This document shows positions 18,837 through 29,468 of a stretch of DNA of 64,000 bases, in pieces. Source of the DNA: Arthrobacter alkaliphilus (lineage in GTDB: Bacteria > Actinomycetota > Actinomycetes > Actinomycetales > Micrococcaceae); assembly GCF_021483235.1 (NCBI RefSeq), contig NZ_JAKEEC010000001.1:403709-467708 (forward strand). The letters are read 5' to 3'. The notes below the pieces were generated by a model that ran no database searches, was not told where the DNA came from, and saw only the letters and a program-made list of their open reading frames with translations. A program made the position numbers and the translations under genes. Position 1 is the first letter of the stretch, and each line of letters starts with the position of its first letter.

Positions 18837-19943
18837 ATGACCGCATTGGCCGAACCGGAATATTTCGAGGACTACGACGAGGATTACCGCAGCGAACTGG
18901 ACTCGCGGTACGAGGAAGGTTTCGGGCAGGGTCCCGAGCTCGACGACGACTACGGCAATGGCTACGACGAACTCGACAAGCTCTTCGATGGTTTGTTTGA
19001 CGACGACGATGACCTTGATGCCGCACCGGCCAAGAAAGCGGCCCCGAAGGTCGCTACTGTAAAGGCTGCTGTAAAGAAGGAAGCCGCAAAGGTCGCCGCG
19101 CCGAAGAAGGCTGCCGCCCAGTCGAAGCCCAAGGCCAGCCCGGTCATCACCCGCAAAGTGGTGCCGGTAGCTGCTCAAGCGGCCGATGCCCCGCTTGCTG
19201 ATGCCGAAAAGACGGCGGTCGTGGCCTTGGCGGAGACTGCCGCCGTCGCAAGTCCCGCCGAACCGGCCGCCGTCGTAAGTGCCGCCGTCGAGCCCGCTGC
19301 CGTCGAACCCGCTCCGGCGGAAGAAGCCGCGGCTCCTGCGGTCCCGGACAGCCCCTTCTTCGCCCCGCACATCGCCCCTGTCAACGAGCACGTGGAATTC
19401 CTCCGCAAGCTCCGCCCGGGCTTCGAGGTCCCCTACGTGGACCCGATGCACTCGGTGGAGGACTGCAGGATTGTCACCCTGTTCTCCAACACCAGCGAGG
19501 CCTCCCCGCGAGGCGTGGTCTGGGCGGGCGACGACGCCGCCGCCACCCGGCTGCTGGGCCTGCAGTTCCAGCTCGGCCTGCGACCCGAATGGATGATGCC
19601 GTGGAACACCCACCCATGGTTCACTCCGGGCGAGGCGAACGGAAAACTGACTCCTGAGCAGGTCAACGCCGGGCTCAAGCCGCTCATCGCCTTCCTCAAA
19701 CTCGTTCCCCGCGCCTCGGCGATCGTCGCACACGGCACGGAAGCCAACCGCTTGGCGCAGATGCTCCTGAAGACCGACAACCAGCTGATCTGGCGCCGCG
19801 GCCTAAAGGTTTACAAGGCGCGTTCGCTGCACGGCCGCGCCTTCGCCGGTTCCAAGGAACGCCAGACCGAATGGCTCATCGAAATGGGCCGTTCCTACGC
19901 GGACGCCATGGCCCGCGCGGGTCTGCAGGCCGGTCGGCGCTAA
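18837..19943 (+). CDS. Uncharacterised protein with UDG-like C-terminal domain
   Basis: A 368-residue protein in three parts. Residues 1-62 are strongly acidic (Asp/Glu/Tyr-rich). Residues 62-165 are a low-complexity Lys/Ala/Val/Pro linker that resembles histone-H1-like tails. Residues 172-368 form a folded domain with GVVWAGDD, WMMPWNTHPWF, a VAHGTEA segment and a basic end. The PWNTHPW block recalls a uracil-DNA-glycosylase-superfamily group common in actinobacteria; that placement is from memory and tentative. An acidic head plus basic DNA-binding-like tail would suit a nucleoid-associated repair protein. The GAGGAG before the start is spaced rather far (13 bases). Confidence 0.55.
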   Translation: MTALAEPEYFEDYDEDYRSELDSRYEEGFGQGPELDDDYGNGYDELDKLFDGLFDDDDDLDAAPAKKAAPKVATVKAAVKKEAAKVAAPKKAAAQSKPKASPVITRKVVPVAAQAADAPLADAEKTAVVALAETAAVASPAEPAAVVSAAVEPAAVEPAPAEEAAAPAVPDSPFFAPHIAPVNEHVEFLRKLRPGFEVPYVDPMHSVEDCRIVTLFSNTSEASPRGVVWAGDDAAATRLLGLQFQLGLRPEWMMPWNTHPWFTPGEANGKLTPEQVNAGLKPLIAFLKLVPRASAIVAHGTEANRLAQMLLKTDNQLIWRRGLKVYKARSLHGRAFAGSKERQTEWLIEMGRSYADAMARAGLQAGRR

Positions 19944-19949
19944 AGAACC

Positions 19950-20423
19950 TTAGCGCCGACCCTTCCGGGCCGGCTTCCCGCCGAACAGTCTCCGGTCCAG
20001 CGAAACGGCACCGGAGCCGATGAAGGCGAACGCCAACGCCAACGCGATATACAGGATGAGCAGTTCAGCGTTGATTCCAGGACTGTCGCTCAACAGCGGC
20101 TTGCCCGATTCGGTGACAAACCAGATTGCCGCGTACATGAGGGCCGCCAGGAAGCCGGCCACCCGGGTCAGGGCGCCGAGCGCCAGAAGTGCGCCCAACC
20201 CGGTCTCACCCCAGATGACCAGCCAGGACATCAGATCCGCCTTTTGAACACCCATCGCAGCGATGGTCGCCTCAAATGCGGGCTGCCCCGCGAGCAGCTT
20301 CTGGACTCCGTGCACCAGTAAAAGGCCGCCGAACACGATCCTCAGGAACGCGATGCCGCGCGAGGACGAGGTCTGCGAGGGAAGGAGGAATTTCACCCGT
20401 CCAATCTTCCACGCAGGCGGCAC
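19950..20423 (-). CDS. DoxX family membrane protein
   Basis: A 157-residue protein with four transmembrane helices and the DoxX pattern RIVFGGLLLVHGVQKLL near residues 28-42, then WGETGLGALLALGALTR. The C terminus is basic. The GTG at 20423 gives this length; an alternative GTG at 20396 would shorten it by nine residues. It converges on the preceding gene with only six bases between stops. Members are implicated in redox or sulfur-related membrane complexes; the exact role here is unknown. Confidence 0.85.
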   Translation of the reverse strand: MPPAWKIGRVKFLLPSQTSSSRGIAFLRIVFGGLLLVHGVQKLLAGQPAFEATIAAMGVQKADLMSWLVIWGETGLGALLALGALTRVAGFLAALMYAAIWFVTESGKPLLSDSPGINAELLILYIALALAFAFIGSGAVSLDRRLFGGKPARKGRR

Positions 20424-20457
20424 AGCTCAAAGCAGCCGCTCCGAGCGCCGTGGTGAA

Positions 20458-21147
20458 TCACGCCAAGAGGGCCGGAATGTCCTTGACTCCCGCCACGATG
20501 TGGTCGTGCGGTTGCGCGGAGAGCTCCGGCAGGCCCAGCTTCCCTGTCAGGACGCCGACCGCCGTCACTCCCGCGTTCTTGGCCGCCGCCAGGTCATTCG
20601 CGGTGTCACCGGCGGCCAACACCTCGCGGACATCAATCACACCCGTCAGTTCCATGGCGCGGTGGATCATGTGGGGCGCCGGACGCCCTGCAGCCACGTC
20701 GTCGGAGCAGACGACGGCGTCAAGCAAGCCGCCGTCGGGCGCTGTACCCTCGCCGACGAGCGACCAGCCGAGCCGGGCCAACAGCGGCTCCGCGACATCG
20801 CGGGAGAATCCGGTGGTCAGGGCAATCTTGACGCCGCGCCTGCGCAATTCGCGGAAGGCGCCCTCAACGCCGTCGAGCGCTTCCGGCGGGTTCTCTTCGT
20901 AGAACTCCGCCAGTAGCTCCTTGAAGCGGAGAAAGGCTGCCCGGACAATATCCGGCGTTGCAGTTCCGCCACCCATGGCGATGAGCGCGGCGATGGCTTC
21001 CACCTTGTCGGCTCCCATCCATTCCTGGACGCCTTCGGGAGTGGTGACTGCGCCGGTCTCTTCTACGCAGCGGGCCAGCGCCACGTAGACGTCCCCGTGT
21101 TCGTCGATGGTGGTTCCGGCCATGTCGCAGGCGACGAGCTTGATCAT
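20458..21147 (-). CDS. Phosphonatase-like HAD hydrolase
   Basis: A 229-residue HAD-superfamily protein. The nucleophile motif is DMAGTT (Asp8, Asp/Met/Ala/Gly variant as in PhnX). MGADK carries Lys48, aligned with the Schiff-base lysine of phosphonoacetaldehyde hydrolase, while the PhnX cap histidine three residues later is Ala. LTTGFS is motif II and AAGDTANDLAAAKNAG is motif IV. This matches the phosphonatase-like family found beside phosphonate transporters. It probably cleaves the C-P bond of an aldehyde produced by the FAD enzyme of the same locus. It lies 13 bases after the GntR gene, in the same operon. Confidence 0.88.
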   Translation of the reverse strand: MIKLVACDMAGTTIDEHGDVYVALARCVEETGAVTTPEGVQEWMGADKVEAIAALIAMGGGTATPDIVRAAFLRFKELLAEFYEENPPEALDGVEGAFRELRRRGVKIALTTGFSRDVAEPLLARLGWSLVGEGTAPDGGLLDAVVCSDDVAAGRPAPHMIHRAMELTGVIDVREVLAAGDTANDLAAAKNAGVTAVGVLTGKLGLPELSAQPHDHIVAGVKDIPALLA

Positions 21148-21160
21148 GTGTTCCTTGGGT

Positions 21161-21916
21161 CTATTCGGCGTGGACGCGCACCAAGGCGGCGCGGCGTTCC
21201 GCGGTGTTATCGATGGTGAAGTTGGTGAGTGCCGGCAAATACCGGTCTTCCGAGTATTCGATCGCGGTGCCGTCGGCCGAGCTGGTCACGCGGCGTTCGC
21301 GCAAAAGGGGAATCCCTTCCGCTTGTTCGAGCAGTTCGGCGTCCTCCTCGTCCGCGGCCACAGCGTCAATCGTGTGGCGGGCACTGTAGAGGTCCACACC
21401 TTGAGACTTCAAGAAGGCGAACACGGAACCTGAATCGGTGTCGAAATCGAAGAGCAAGCGGCCCACCTCAAGGACGAAACTGGTCCGCTCGATCATGGCA
21501 GGGACGCCGTCCAAGGAGCGGACGCGCAGCAGCTCCACCACTTTCTCACCCGGCTCCAGTCCGAGCGCGTCGGCCGCCTCGGCACTCGCCTCACGACGCG
21601 CCACCTCCAACGTTCGCTGCCCCGGCGTCTTGCCGATGCCGATGGCCCATTCGGTGAAGGAATTGAAGGTCGAGAAGGATTGCGACGGGACAGTCGAGCG
21701 CACCATCGGGGGCCGCCCGCGGCCGCCTGTGACGGCGCCCTCCGCCCGCAGGAACGCCAACGCCTGGCGGATGGGTCCGCGGGACGTCCCGAATTCCCTG
21801 CACAGCGCAGCCTCGCTCGGCAATTGCGAGCCCGGCGGCCAGGTGCCGTCCGTGATGCGGCGCATGAACTCCTCGCTAAGGCGGACATGGAGTGGTGCGT
21901 TCTGCTGAATACTCAC
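21161..21916 (-). CDS. GntR family (HutC type) transcriptional regulator
   Basis: About 251 residues. The N-terminal winged helix (residues 12-75) includes GTWPPGSQLPSEAALCREFGTSRGPIRQAL. A UTRA effector-binding domain follows, ending RERRVTSSADGTAIEYSEDRYLP. In-frame sequence extends far upstream but lacks family similarity; GTG at 21916 or 21919 is the likely start, and an operator abuts it. The regulator probably represses itself with the hydrolase and, divergently, the FAD oxidase and phosphonate importer. Confidence 0.88.
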   Translation of the reverse strand: MSIQQNAPLHVRLSEEFMRRITDGTWPPGSQLPSEAALCREFGTSRGPIRQALAFLRAEGAVTGGRGRPPMVRSTVPSQSFSTFNSFTEWAIGIGKTPGQRTLEVARREASAEAADALGLEPGEKVVELLRVRSLDGVPAMIERTSFVLEVGRLLFDFDTDSGSVFAFLKSQGVDLYSARHTIDAVAADEEDAELLEQAEGIPLLRERRVTSSADGTAIEYSEDRYLPALTNFTIDNTAERRAALVRVHAE

Positions 21917-21917
21917 C

Positions 21918-21933
21918 ACTTGATAATACAAGT
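21918..21933. promoter_or_regulatory. GntR operator, copy 1 (ACTTGATAATACAAGT)
   Basis: An imperfect 16-base palindrome overlapping the start of the GntR gene. It differs from copy 2 only in its centre. The placement implies autorepression. Confidence 0.75.
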
Positions 21934-22016
21934 TGATTCCGGAGAATGCCTCGCAATTCTGGGCTGGAAGGTAAACAATGCGTGAACCATCGAGGCAAGA
22001 AGTAAAGTCTTCGTAA

Positions 22017-22032
22017 ACTTGTATATACAAGT
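22017..22032. promoter_or_regulatory. GntR operator, copy 2 (ACTTGTATATACAAGT)
   Basis: A perfect 16-base palindrome of the form bound by HutC-type GntR regulators (GT-N-AC half sites). It lies 47 bases upstream of the FAD oxidase start and 84 bases from copy 1 (start to start copies differ by 99). Confidence 0.8.
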
Positions 22033-22079
22033 GCCGATCTGGCTTGATTCCTTCTTCCACGCAGGTCAAAGTCAATTCC

Positions 22080-23279
22080 GTGAACATCAAACCTCCCCCG
22101 CCCGACGGTCCGATCGCCACGGATTCAAGCTCCGATGTTGTGATCGTGGGCGCCGGCATTGTCGGGCTTGCACACGCCGCACACGCCGTAGCCAACGGCC
22201 TGAGCGTGACGATCCTCGAGCGCGACCACCATGCCGTGGGCGCGTCCGTCAGGAACTTCGGCCACTGCTGCGTCACGGCCCAATCCGGCGAGCTCTACGA
22301 ACTGGCACAAACCTCCCGTAAATACTGGCTCGAGTTCGCAGCGCTTGCCGGCTTCTGGGCTGCCGAGTCCGGTGCCGTGGTACTCGCCCGGACCCAGGCC
22401 GAAATGGCTGTGCTTCAGGAGCTGTCCGCGGCCCGCGAAGAGGGCCAAGTGGAACTGCTCTCCCCCGACGGCGTGCGGTCCCGGCTCAGTTCGGGCGCCG
22501 CGCCCGACGACGGCGATGCGGCCTCGGCTTCCTGGCCCGGCTTGATGGGGGGAGCCTTCCTCCGGGACGACCTGCGCGTCGACCCCCGGACGACCGTCGC
22601 CAAGCTCGCCGACTGGCTCGCCCACCAGCCCGGCGTGAAGATCCATTGGAACACCGCCGCGCTCGGCTTCGGAGGCACTCCCGGCGGGCCAACGGTCCAC
22701 ACCTCCCGTGGTGATTTCCAAGGCAAGCAAGTGTTCGTCTGCGTGGGGCACGACGTGGACTATCTTTTTCCTTCACTTGCCGCGGAGCACCGGATCGAAC
22801 GCTGTGCCCTGCAAATGTCCCGCGCCGCCCAGCCTCCCGGCCTGACGATCGGACCGGCGGTCCTCACCGCGACCTCAATGCTCCGCTATCCGGCCTTCAC
22901 GGACATGCCCGCCGCTGCGGCGCTGCGGGAAGAAGTGGAGCGGGACCGTCCCGACCTCATGCGGATCGGAGCGAACGTGATGTTCACGCAACGCCCGGAC
23001 GGGACGCTGATCCTCGGGGACTCGCACCACTACCACCGCACGGCGGCACCGTTCATGGATGAAACCGTGACCACCATTTTGAACAAGGACATCGAGTCCG
23101 CCATCGGCACACCCTTGGACGTCATCGAACGGTGGCAGGGAATCTATGCCTCCAGCTCCGTGGCCCCCATCCTGGTCCGCGAAACCCAACCCGGCGTCAC
23201 GGTCGTCTCAGTGACGTCCGGCGTCGGAATGACGCTGTCCTTCGGACTCGCAGACCGCAACATCTCCCCGCTTTACTGA
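22080..23279 (+). CDS. FAD-dependent oxidoreductase of phosphonate catabolism
   Basis: About 399 residues from a GTG at 22080; the exact start is uncertain because no strong ribosome site is visible. The dinucleotide-binding motif VVIVGAGIVGLAHA and the following NFGHCC segment place it in the DadA/glycine-oxidase-like family that co-occurs with phosphonatase-like hydrolases. It ends with a typical flavoprotein C-terminal loop (SVTSGVGMTLSFGLADRN). The likely job is oxidation of an aminophosphonate or N-alkyl aminophosphonate to an aldehyde for the HAD hydrolase; substrate is inferred from context. It leads the importer operon. Confidence 0.82.
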   Translation: MNIKPPPPDGPIATDSSSDVVIVGAGIVGLAHAAHAVANGLSVTILERDHHAVGASVRNFGHCCVTAQSGELYELAQTSRKYWLEFAALAGFWAAESGAVVLARTQAEMAVLQELSAAREEGQVELLSPDGVRSRLSSGAAPDDGDAASASWPGLMGGAFLRDDLRVDPRTTVAKLADWLAHQPGVKIHWNTAALGFGGTPGGPTVHTSRGDFQGKQVFVCVGHDVDYLFPSLAAEHRIERCALQMSRAAQPPGLTIGPAVLTATSMLRYPAFTDMPAAAALREEVERDRPDLMRIGANVMFTQRPDGTLILGDSHHYHRTAAPFMDETVTTILNKDIESAIGTPLDVIERWQGIYASSSVAPILVRETQPGVTVVSVTSGVGMTLSFGLADRNISPLY

Positions 23280-23308
23280 CCCAACCTTCCCTTCGTAAAA
23301 GGAACCCC

Positions 23309-24244
23309 ATGAAAACGAAACTCTTCACGTCCTCCGCGCTTGCCATCGCTGCGGCACTCGCCCTCTCCGCCTGCGGAGGCGCCGCCAACTCCGCCGGGAC
23401 CCCGGGTGGAAGCGCAAACGCCGCCAGCAATGCGACGTGCCCCGGGGGCGAGATCAAGTTCGGTGTCGAACCATATGAAGACCCGGCAAAACTCACTCCC
23501 GCCTACGAAGTCCTCGCCGCCGCACTCTCAAAGAAGCTCAACTGCCCTGTCAAGGTTCAGGTGGTGGAGGACTACTCCGCCGAAGTCCTGGCAATGCGCA
23601 ACGGCAAACTGGACTTGGGTGAATTTGGGCCCCTCGGCTTTGTTTTCGCCAACCAGAAGGCAGGCGCCGAACCACTTGTCTCCTTTGCCACGGCGGAAAA
23701 GAAGCTGAGCAGCTACTCCGCAGGAATCTGGGTGGCAAAGGACAGCCCCATCAAGGAGATCGACGACCTCAAGGGCAAGTCCCTTGCCCTTGGCAGCGTT
23801 GGTTCCACGTCCGGGGACGTCCTCCCCCGTTTCGGACTTCGCGGCGTAGGAATCGCCGATTCCGACCTCAAGATGGACTACACAGGTGGACACCCCGAAG
23901 CCCTTCTTGCACTGAAGAACGGCAAGGTTGACGCCGCGGAAATCAACACCCAGACCCTCGCGACCGCCACCGCCGCGGGAACCTTCAAGCAAGAAGATTT
24001 CCGTCGTATCTGGGCCTCGGATCCCATCCCCAATGACCCCATCACCGTCCGGCCCGACGCTGACCCCGCCTTCAAGAAGGCCGTCAAGGACGCGTTCCTC
24101 AACCTGGACCCCGCCGACGTGGCAAAGGTTGGCGCGTTCCTTGACGTGACTCCTCCCGGTCCGATGATCGACGTCACCAAGGAGAACTACCAGCCGCTCT
24201 TCGACTTGGCCAAGACCATGAACCTGACGGAGAAGAACCTGTAA
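23309..24244 (+). CDS. phnD: Phosphonate ABC transporter substrate-binding lipoprotein
   Basis: A 311-residue PhnD-like binding protein, with AAAAGGAA five to six bases before ATG 23309. The signal peptide ends in the lipobox LSAC (Cys about residue 22). The mature part shows KFGVEPYEDPAKLTPAYE, a DLGEFGPLGFVFA segment and SLALGSVGSTSGDVLPRFGL, all typical of the phosphate/phosphonate-binding family. Its stop overlaps the ATPase start by one base. Confidence 0.9.
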   Translation: MKTKLFTSSALAIAAALALSACGGAANSAGTPGGSANAASNATCPGGEIKFGVEPYEDPAKLTPAYEVLAAALSKKLNCPVKVQVVEDYSAEVLAMRNGKLDLGEFGPLGFVFANQKAGAEPLVSFATAEKKLSSYSAGIWVAKDSPIKEIDDLKGKSLALGSVGSTSGDVLPRFGLRGVGIADSDLKMDYTGGHPEALLALKNGKVDAAEINTQTLATATAAGTFKQEDFRRIWASDPIPNDPITVRPDADPAFKKAVKDAFLNLDPADVAKVGAFLDVTPPGPMIDVTKENYQPLFDLAKTMNLTEKNL

Positions 24245-25008
24245 TGGATTCCCCGTTGCTCTCTGTACGGGGCCTCCGGAAATCGTTCGGAAACCACCCG
24301 GTCCTCAAGGGCGTGGACTTCGATGTCAGCGCCGGGGAACTCATTGCGTTCCTCGGCGCCAACGGCTCGGGCAAGTCCACCACCCTGCGGTGCGTCATGG
24401 GGATCGAACAGCCCGACGCCGGGATCATCGCGATAGGCGGCGACGACGTGGGAACCTTGCCGTGGCGCCAACAGCAGGACGCACGGCAACGGACTGCCAT
24501 GATCTTCCAGAAGATCCACCTGGTGCCGCGCCGCACAGCCTTGGACAACGTCTGCGCCGGTGCGCTGGCCCGGATTCCCACCGGCCGCTCCCTCTCGCCG
24601 GTGTTCTTTCCCCGCGCCGTGCAGCAGGAGGCCCTCGAATGCCTGGACCGGGTGGGCCTCGCGGACCGGGCCTTCGACCGGGTTGGACGGCTGTCCGGCG
24701 GCCAACAGCAACGCGTGGCCGTTGCCCGGGCGCTGTGTCAGCGGGCCGACATCGTTCTGGCCGACGAGCCCGTCTCCGCCTTGGATCCGCATGCCGCGGA
24801 ACAGGTCATGGCCCTCCTGCGAGACCTCGCACACGTCGAAAATCTGGCCGTCGCGGCTGTGCTGCACCAGCCTGATCTCGCCCTGCGGCACGCAGACCGC
24901 TGCATCGGTTTGCTCCACGGCACCTTGGCCTTCGACCTGCCGTCGTCCGAGGTCGACGCTGCCCGGCTCGATGCCCTCTACGCTCCGGACCGTGTGGCGG
25001 CGGCGTGA
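24244..25008 (+). CDS. phnC: Phosphonate ABC transporter ATP-binding protein
   Basis: A 254-residue PhnC-type ATPase with Walker A GANGSGKST (about residues 37-45), signature RLSGGQQQRVAVARAL, Walker B VLADEPVSALDP and a switch histidine in VLHQPDLALRHADR. It overlaps phnD by one base and phnE by four, so the importer is tightly coupled. Confidence 0.92.
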   Translation: MDSPLLSVRGLRKSFGNHPVLKGVDFDVSAGELIAFLGANGSGKSTTLRCVMGIEQPDAGIIAIGGDDVGTLPWRQQQDARQRTAMIFQKIHLVPRRTALDNVCAGALARIPTGRSLSPVFFPRAVQQEALECLDRVGLADRAFDRVGRLSGGQQQRVAVARALCQRADIVLADEPVSALDPHAAEQVMALLRDLAHVENLAVAAVLHQPDLALRHADRCIGLLHGTLAFDLPSSEVDAARLDALYAPDRVAAA

Positions 25009-25817
25009 GCGTTCAAACCCGTACATTTCCCATCCGCCCGAAGCAGCCCCTGCGGTGGATCGCGACGGCGGTGGCCGTCGCCGCCGTCGTCGTCCTCCAC
25101 GCGCTGGCCATCCAAGGGACCGGGTTCCAGCCCGGACTTTTGGTGGACGGCTGGAAAGGCATGGCCGCATTCGTGGCCGACGCGTTTCCACCCGACCTCA
25201 GCTGGGACAAGACCGTCCGGCCCGGGCTTGAGGCAACCCTCGTGACGCTCTGGATCGGGCTCCTCGGAACGACGTTCTCTGTTCCGTCCGCCCTTCTTCT
25301 CGCGGTACTGGCGTCGAGGAGCACGGCTCCGCACCGGCTCGTCTACCAAGGGGCCCGCGCGGTTCTGTCCTTCTTCCGTGCCGTGCCGGACATTGTCTTC
25401 GCGCTGATCTTCGTCACCGCGGTGGGCCTCGGCCCGTTTGCCGGCGTGCTGGCCTTGATCTGCCACAACACGGGCGTGATGGGCAAGCTATGGGCCGAGT
25501 CCATGGAAGAGAGCGACGCCGGTCCGCAGGAGGCGCTGCGCACTGCCGGCGCCAATCGGATCCAGCAGGTTGCCAACGCCACGCTGCCCATGGTGGTGCC
25601 CCAGTTCATCGGCCTGCTGCTCTACCGCTTCGACGTGAACGTGCGTTCATCACTGGTCCTGGGACTGGTGGGAGCTGGCGGCATCGGGCTGCTGATCAAC
25701 CAGTCCATCAAGTCGTTCCGCTTCGACGCAATGCTGACCCACATCATCATTGTGCTGATCCTGATCATCGTGGTGGACCAGTTCTCCGCCTGGGTCCGCC
25801 GTAAGCTGGCAGCCTAG
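25005..25817 (+). CDS. phnE: Phosphonate ABC transporter permease
   Basis: A 270-residue permease starting with GTG in a GTGA overlap with phnC. It has about six transmembrane helices and the EAA-loop region EALRTAGANRIQQVANATLPMV. The FFRAVPDIVFALIFV segment is typical of PhnE. A hydrophobic end segment precedes a basic tail. Confidence 0.92.
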   Translation: MSVQTRTFPIRPKQPLRWIATAVAVAAVVVLHALAIQGTGFQPGLLVDGWKGMAAFVADAFPPDLSWDKTVRPGLEATLVTLWIGLLGTTFSVPSALLLAVLASRSTAPHRLVYQGARAVLSFFRAVPDIVFALIFVTAVGLGPFAGVLALICHNTGVMGKLWAESMEESDAGPQEALRTAGANRIQQVANATLPMVVPQFIGLLLYRFDVNVRSSLVLGLVGAGGIGLLINQSIKSFRFDAMLTHIIIVLILIIVVDQFSAWVRRKLAA

Positions 25818-25845
25818 CCATTCAGGGTTGGTGCGGAAGGACAGG

Positions 25846-26961
25846 ATGGGTGAATCCAGGATGGATGTTGACGTCGTCGTAGTCGGCGGAGGCGCAATGG
25901 GATCGGCTGCCGCGTGGCAACTCGCACTCCGAGGACGATCGGTGGTCCTCCTGGAACAGTTCGAGGAAGGGCACCACATGGGCGCGTCCCATGGCGCGAC
26001 GCGCAACTTCAACACGGCCTACGCGGAAGACGACTACCTGGCCCTGGTCAGCGAAGCCAGGAAACTCTGGGACGGGCTCGCAGAGGAGACCGAAACGCGA
26101 TTGTTGGATCTTGTGGGGCTGGCCAACCACGGAAATGTTGGCCGCCTTCGGGAAGTTCGCGCAGCGCATGCGGAGCGGGGCATCGAAAGCTACTTCATCT
26201 CCGCCAAGGAGGCGTCAGGGCGTTGGGCGGGCATGGTGTTCCGCAGCGATGTTCTCTTCGTGCCGGAAGCGGGCCGGGTCCGGGCGGCCGACGCCCTGAG
26301 GGCGCTGCGCGCATCGGCCGAGGCGCATGGTGCACGATTCACCTATTCCACCCCTGTCCGGGACATCCGCGTCCTCGGCGACGATCGCGCCGTCGTCGTG
26401 ACCGATTCTGTGGACATCACGGCGCGCCGGGTAGTCGTCACGGTGGGCGCTTGGACCAGCAAGCTCCTCGGTGCGCACGTGCCACTCCCCCGGTTAGTGG
26501 TCACCCAGGAGCAGCCAGCCCACTTCACACCCACCGACGGTTCGCAGCTCTGGCCGAGCTTCAACCATGCCCCGGACCCCGGCGATCCCCGCGACGACTA
26601 TTGGTACAGCCCCGTCTATGGGATGCTCACGCCGGGCGAAGGGGTCAAGGCGGGGTGGCATGGCGCAGGTCCGGTCACCGATCCTGATGCCCGCACGTTT
26701 GAACCCGAGCCGGTTCAACTGGAGGCCCTTCGCCGCTACGCCCGCGAATGGCTGCCCGGAGTCGACGCCGAATCGGCGGTTCCCATCAGCTGCACCTACA
26801 CCAGCACGGCCAACGAAGACTTCGTGCTCGACCGTTTTGGACCCCTTGTGGTCGGAGCCGGGTTCTCCGGGCACGGATTCAAGTTCACCCCGGCTATCGG
26901 CCGCGTACTTGCCGATCTGGTCGATGGGATCGACGCGCCGCGCCGCTTTCGCCCCGCTTAA
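25846..26961 (+). CDS. Sarcosine oxidase / N-methyltryptophan oxidase family flavoenzyme
   Basis: About 371 residues. ATG 25846 is preceded by GGAAGG five bases upstream, better than the in-frame ATG at 25861. It has VVVVGGGAMGSAAAWQL at the N terminus, the family SHGATR motif and, near the C terminus, SCTYTSTANEDFVLDR. The Cys in that block is the covalent FAD attachment site in monomeric sarcosine oxidase. It lies 28 bases after phnE and is probably in the same operon, so it may oxidise an N-methylated aminophosphonate or similar secondary amine. The substrate is inferred. Confidence 0.87.
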   Translation: MGESRMDVDVVVVGGGAMGSAAAWQLALRGRSVVLLEQFEEGHHMGASHGATRNFNTAYAEDDYLALVSEARKLWDGLAEETETRLLDLVGLANHGNVGRLREVRAAHAERGIESYFISAKEASGRWAGMVFRSDVLFVPEAGRVRAADALRALRASAEAHGARFTYSTPVRDIRVLGDDRAVVVTDSVDITARRVVVTVGAWTSKLLGAHVPLPRLVVTQEQPAHFTPTDGSQLWPSFNHAPDPGDPRDDYWYSPVYGMLTPGEGVKAGWHGAGPVTDPDARTFEPEPVQLEALRRYAREWLPGVDAESAVPISCTYTSTANEDFVLDRFGPLVVGAGFSGHGFKFTPAIGRVLADLVDGIDAPRRFRPA

Positions 26962-26967
26962 ATGCAG

Positions 26968-27023
26968 CTGGCTCGCAGTTGTTGTCGTTATGACCTCTCA
27001 AAACGACAACAACTACGAGCCAG
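26968..27023. terminator. Long inverted repeat between convergent genes
   Basis: Arms of 22 bases (26968-26989 and 27002-27023) with one mismatch enclose a 12-base loop. The arms contain GTTGTTGTCGTT and its complement AACGACAACAAC. It can serve as a bidirectional terminator for the flavoenzyme and isocitrate dehydrogenase genes. The sequence looks like a dispersed intergenic repeat rather than a random terminator. Confidence 0.65.
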
Positions 27024-27039
27024 TTAGCTGGGTGCGAAG

Positions 27040-29304
<2,265 letters not shown>

Positions 29305-29468
29305 TTACCTGAGGGGGCAGGATTGGCGCGTACCGGGAAGGCCTCAAGCGGGCTTTGCACCGTCATACGGGGCCGAACCTTATGTACCTCCGCGCCAAAT
29401 CGGAGTAGGTTCATTGCGTCAAACTGTGGCCGACGACACGTGGCCGCCAAACGATTGGCAGGACAATC

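Noticed and set aside
21917..22276. N-terminal extension of the GntR protein
   Set aside because: It would run through both operators and the FAD oxidase start, and has no family similarity.
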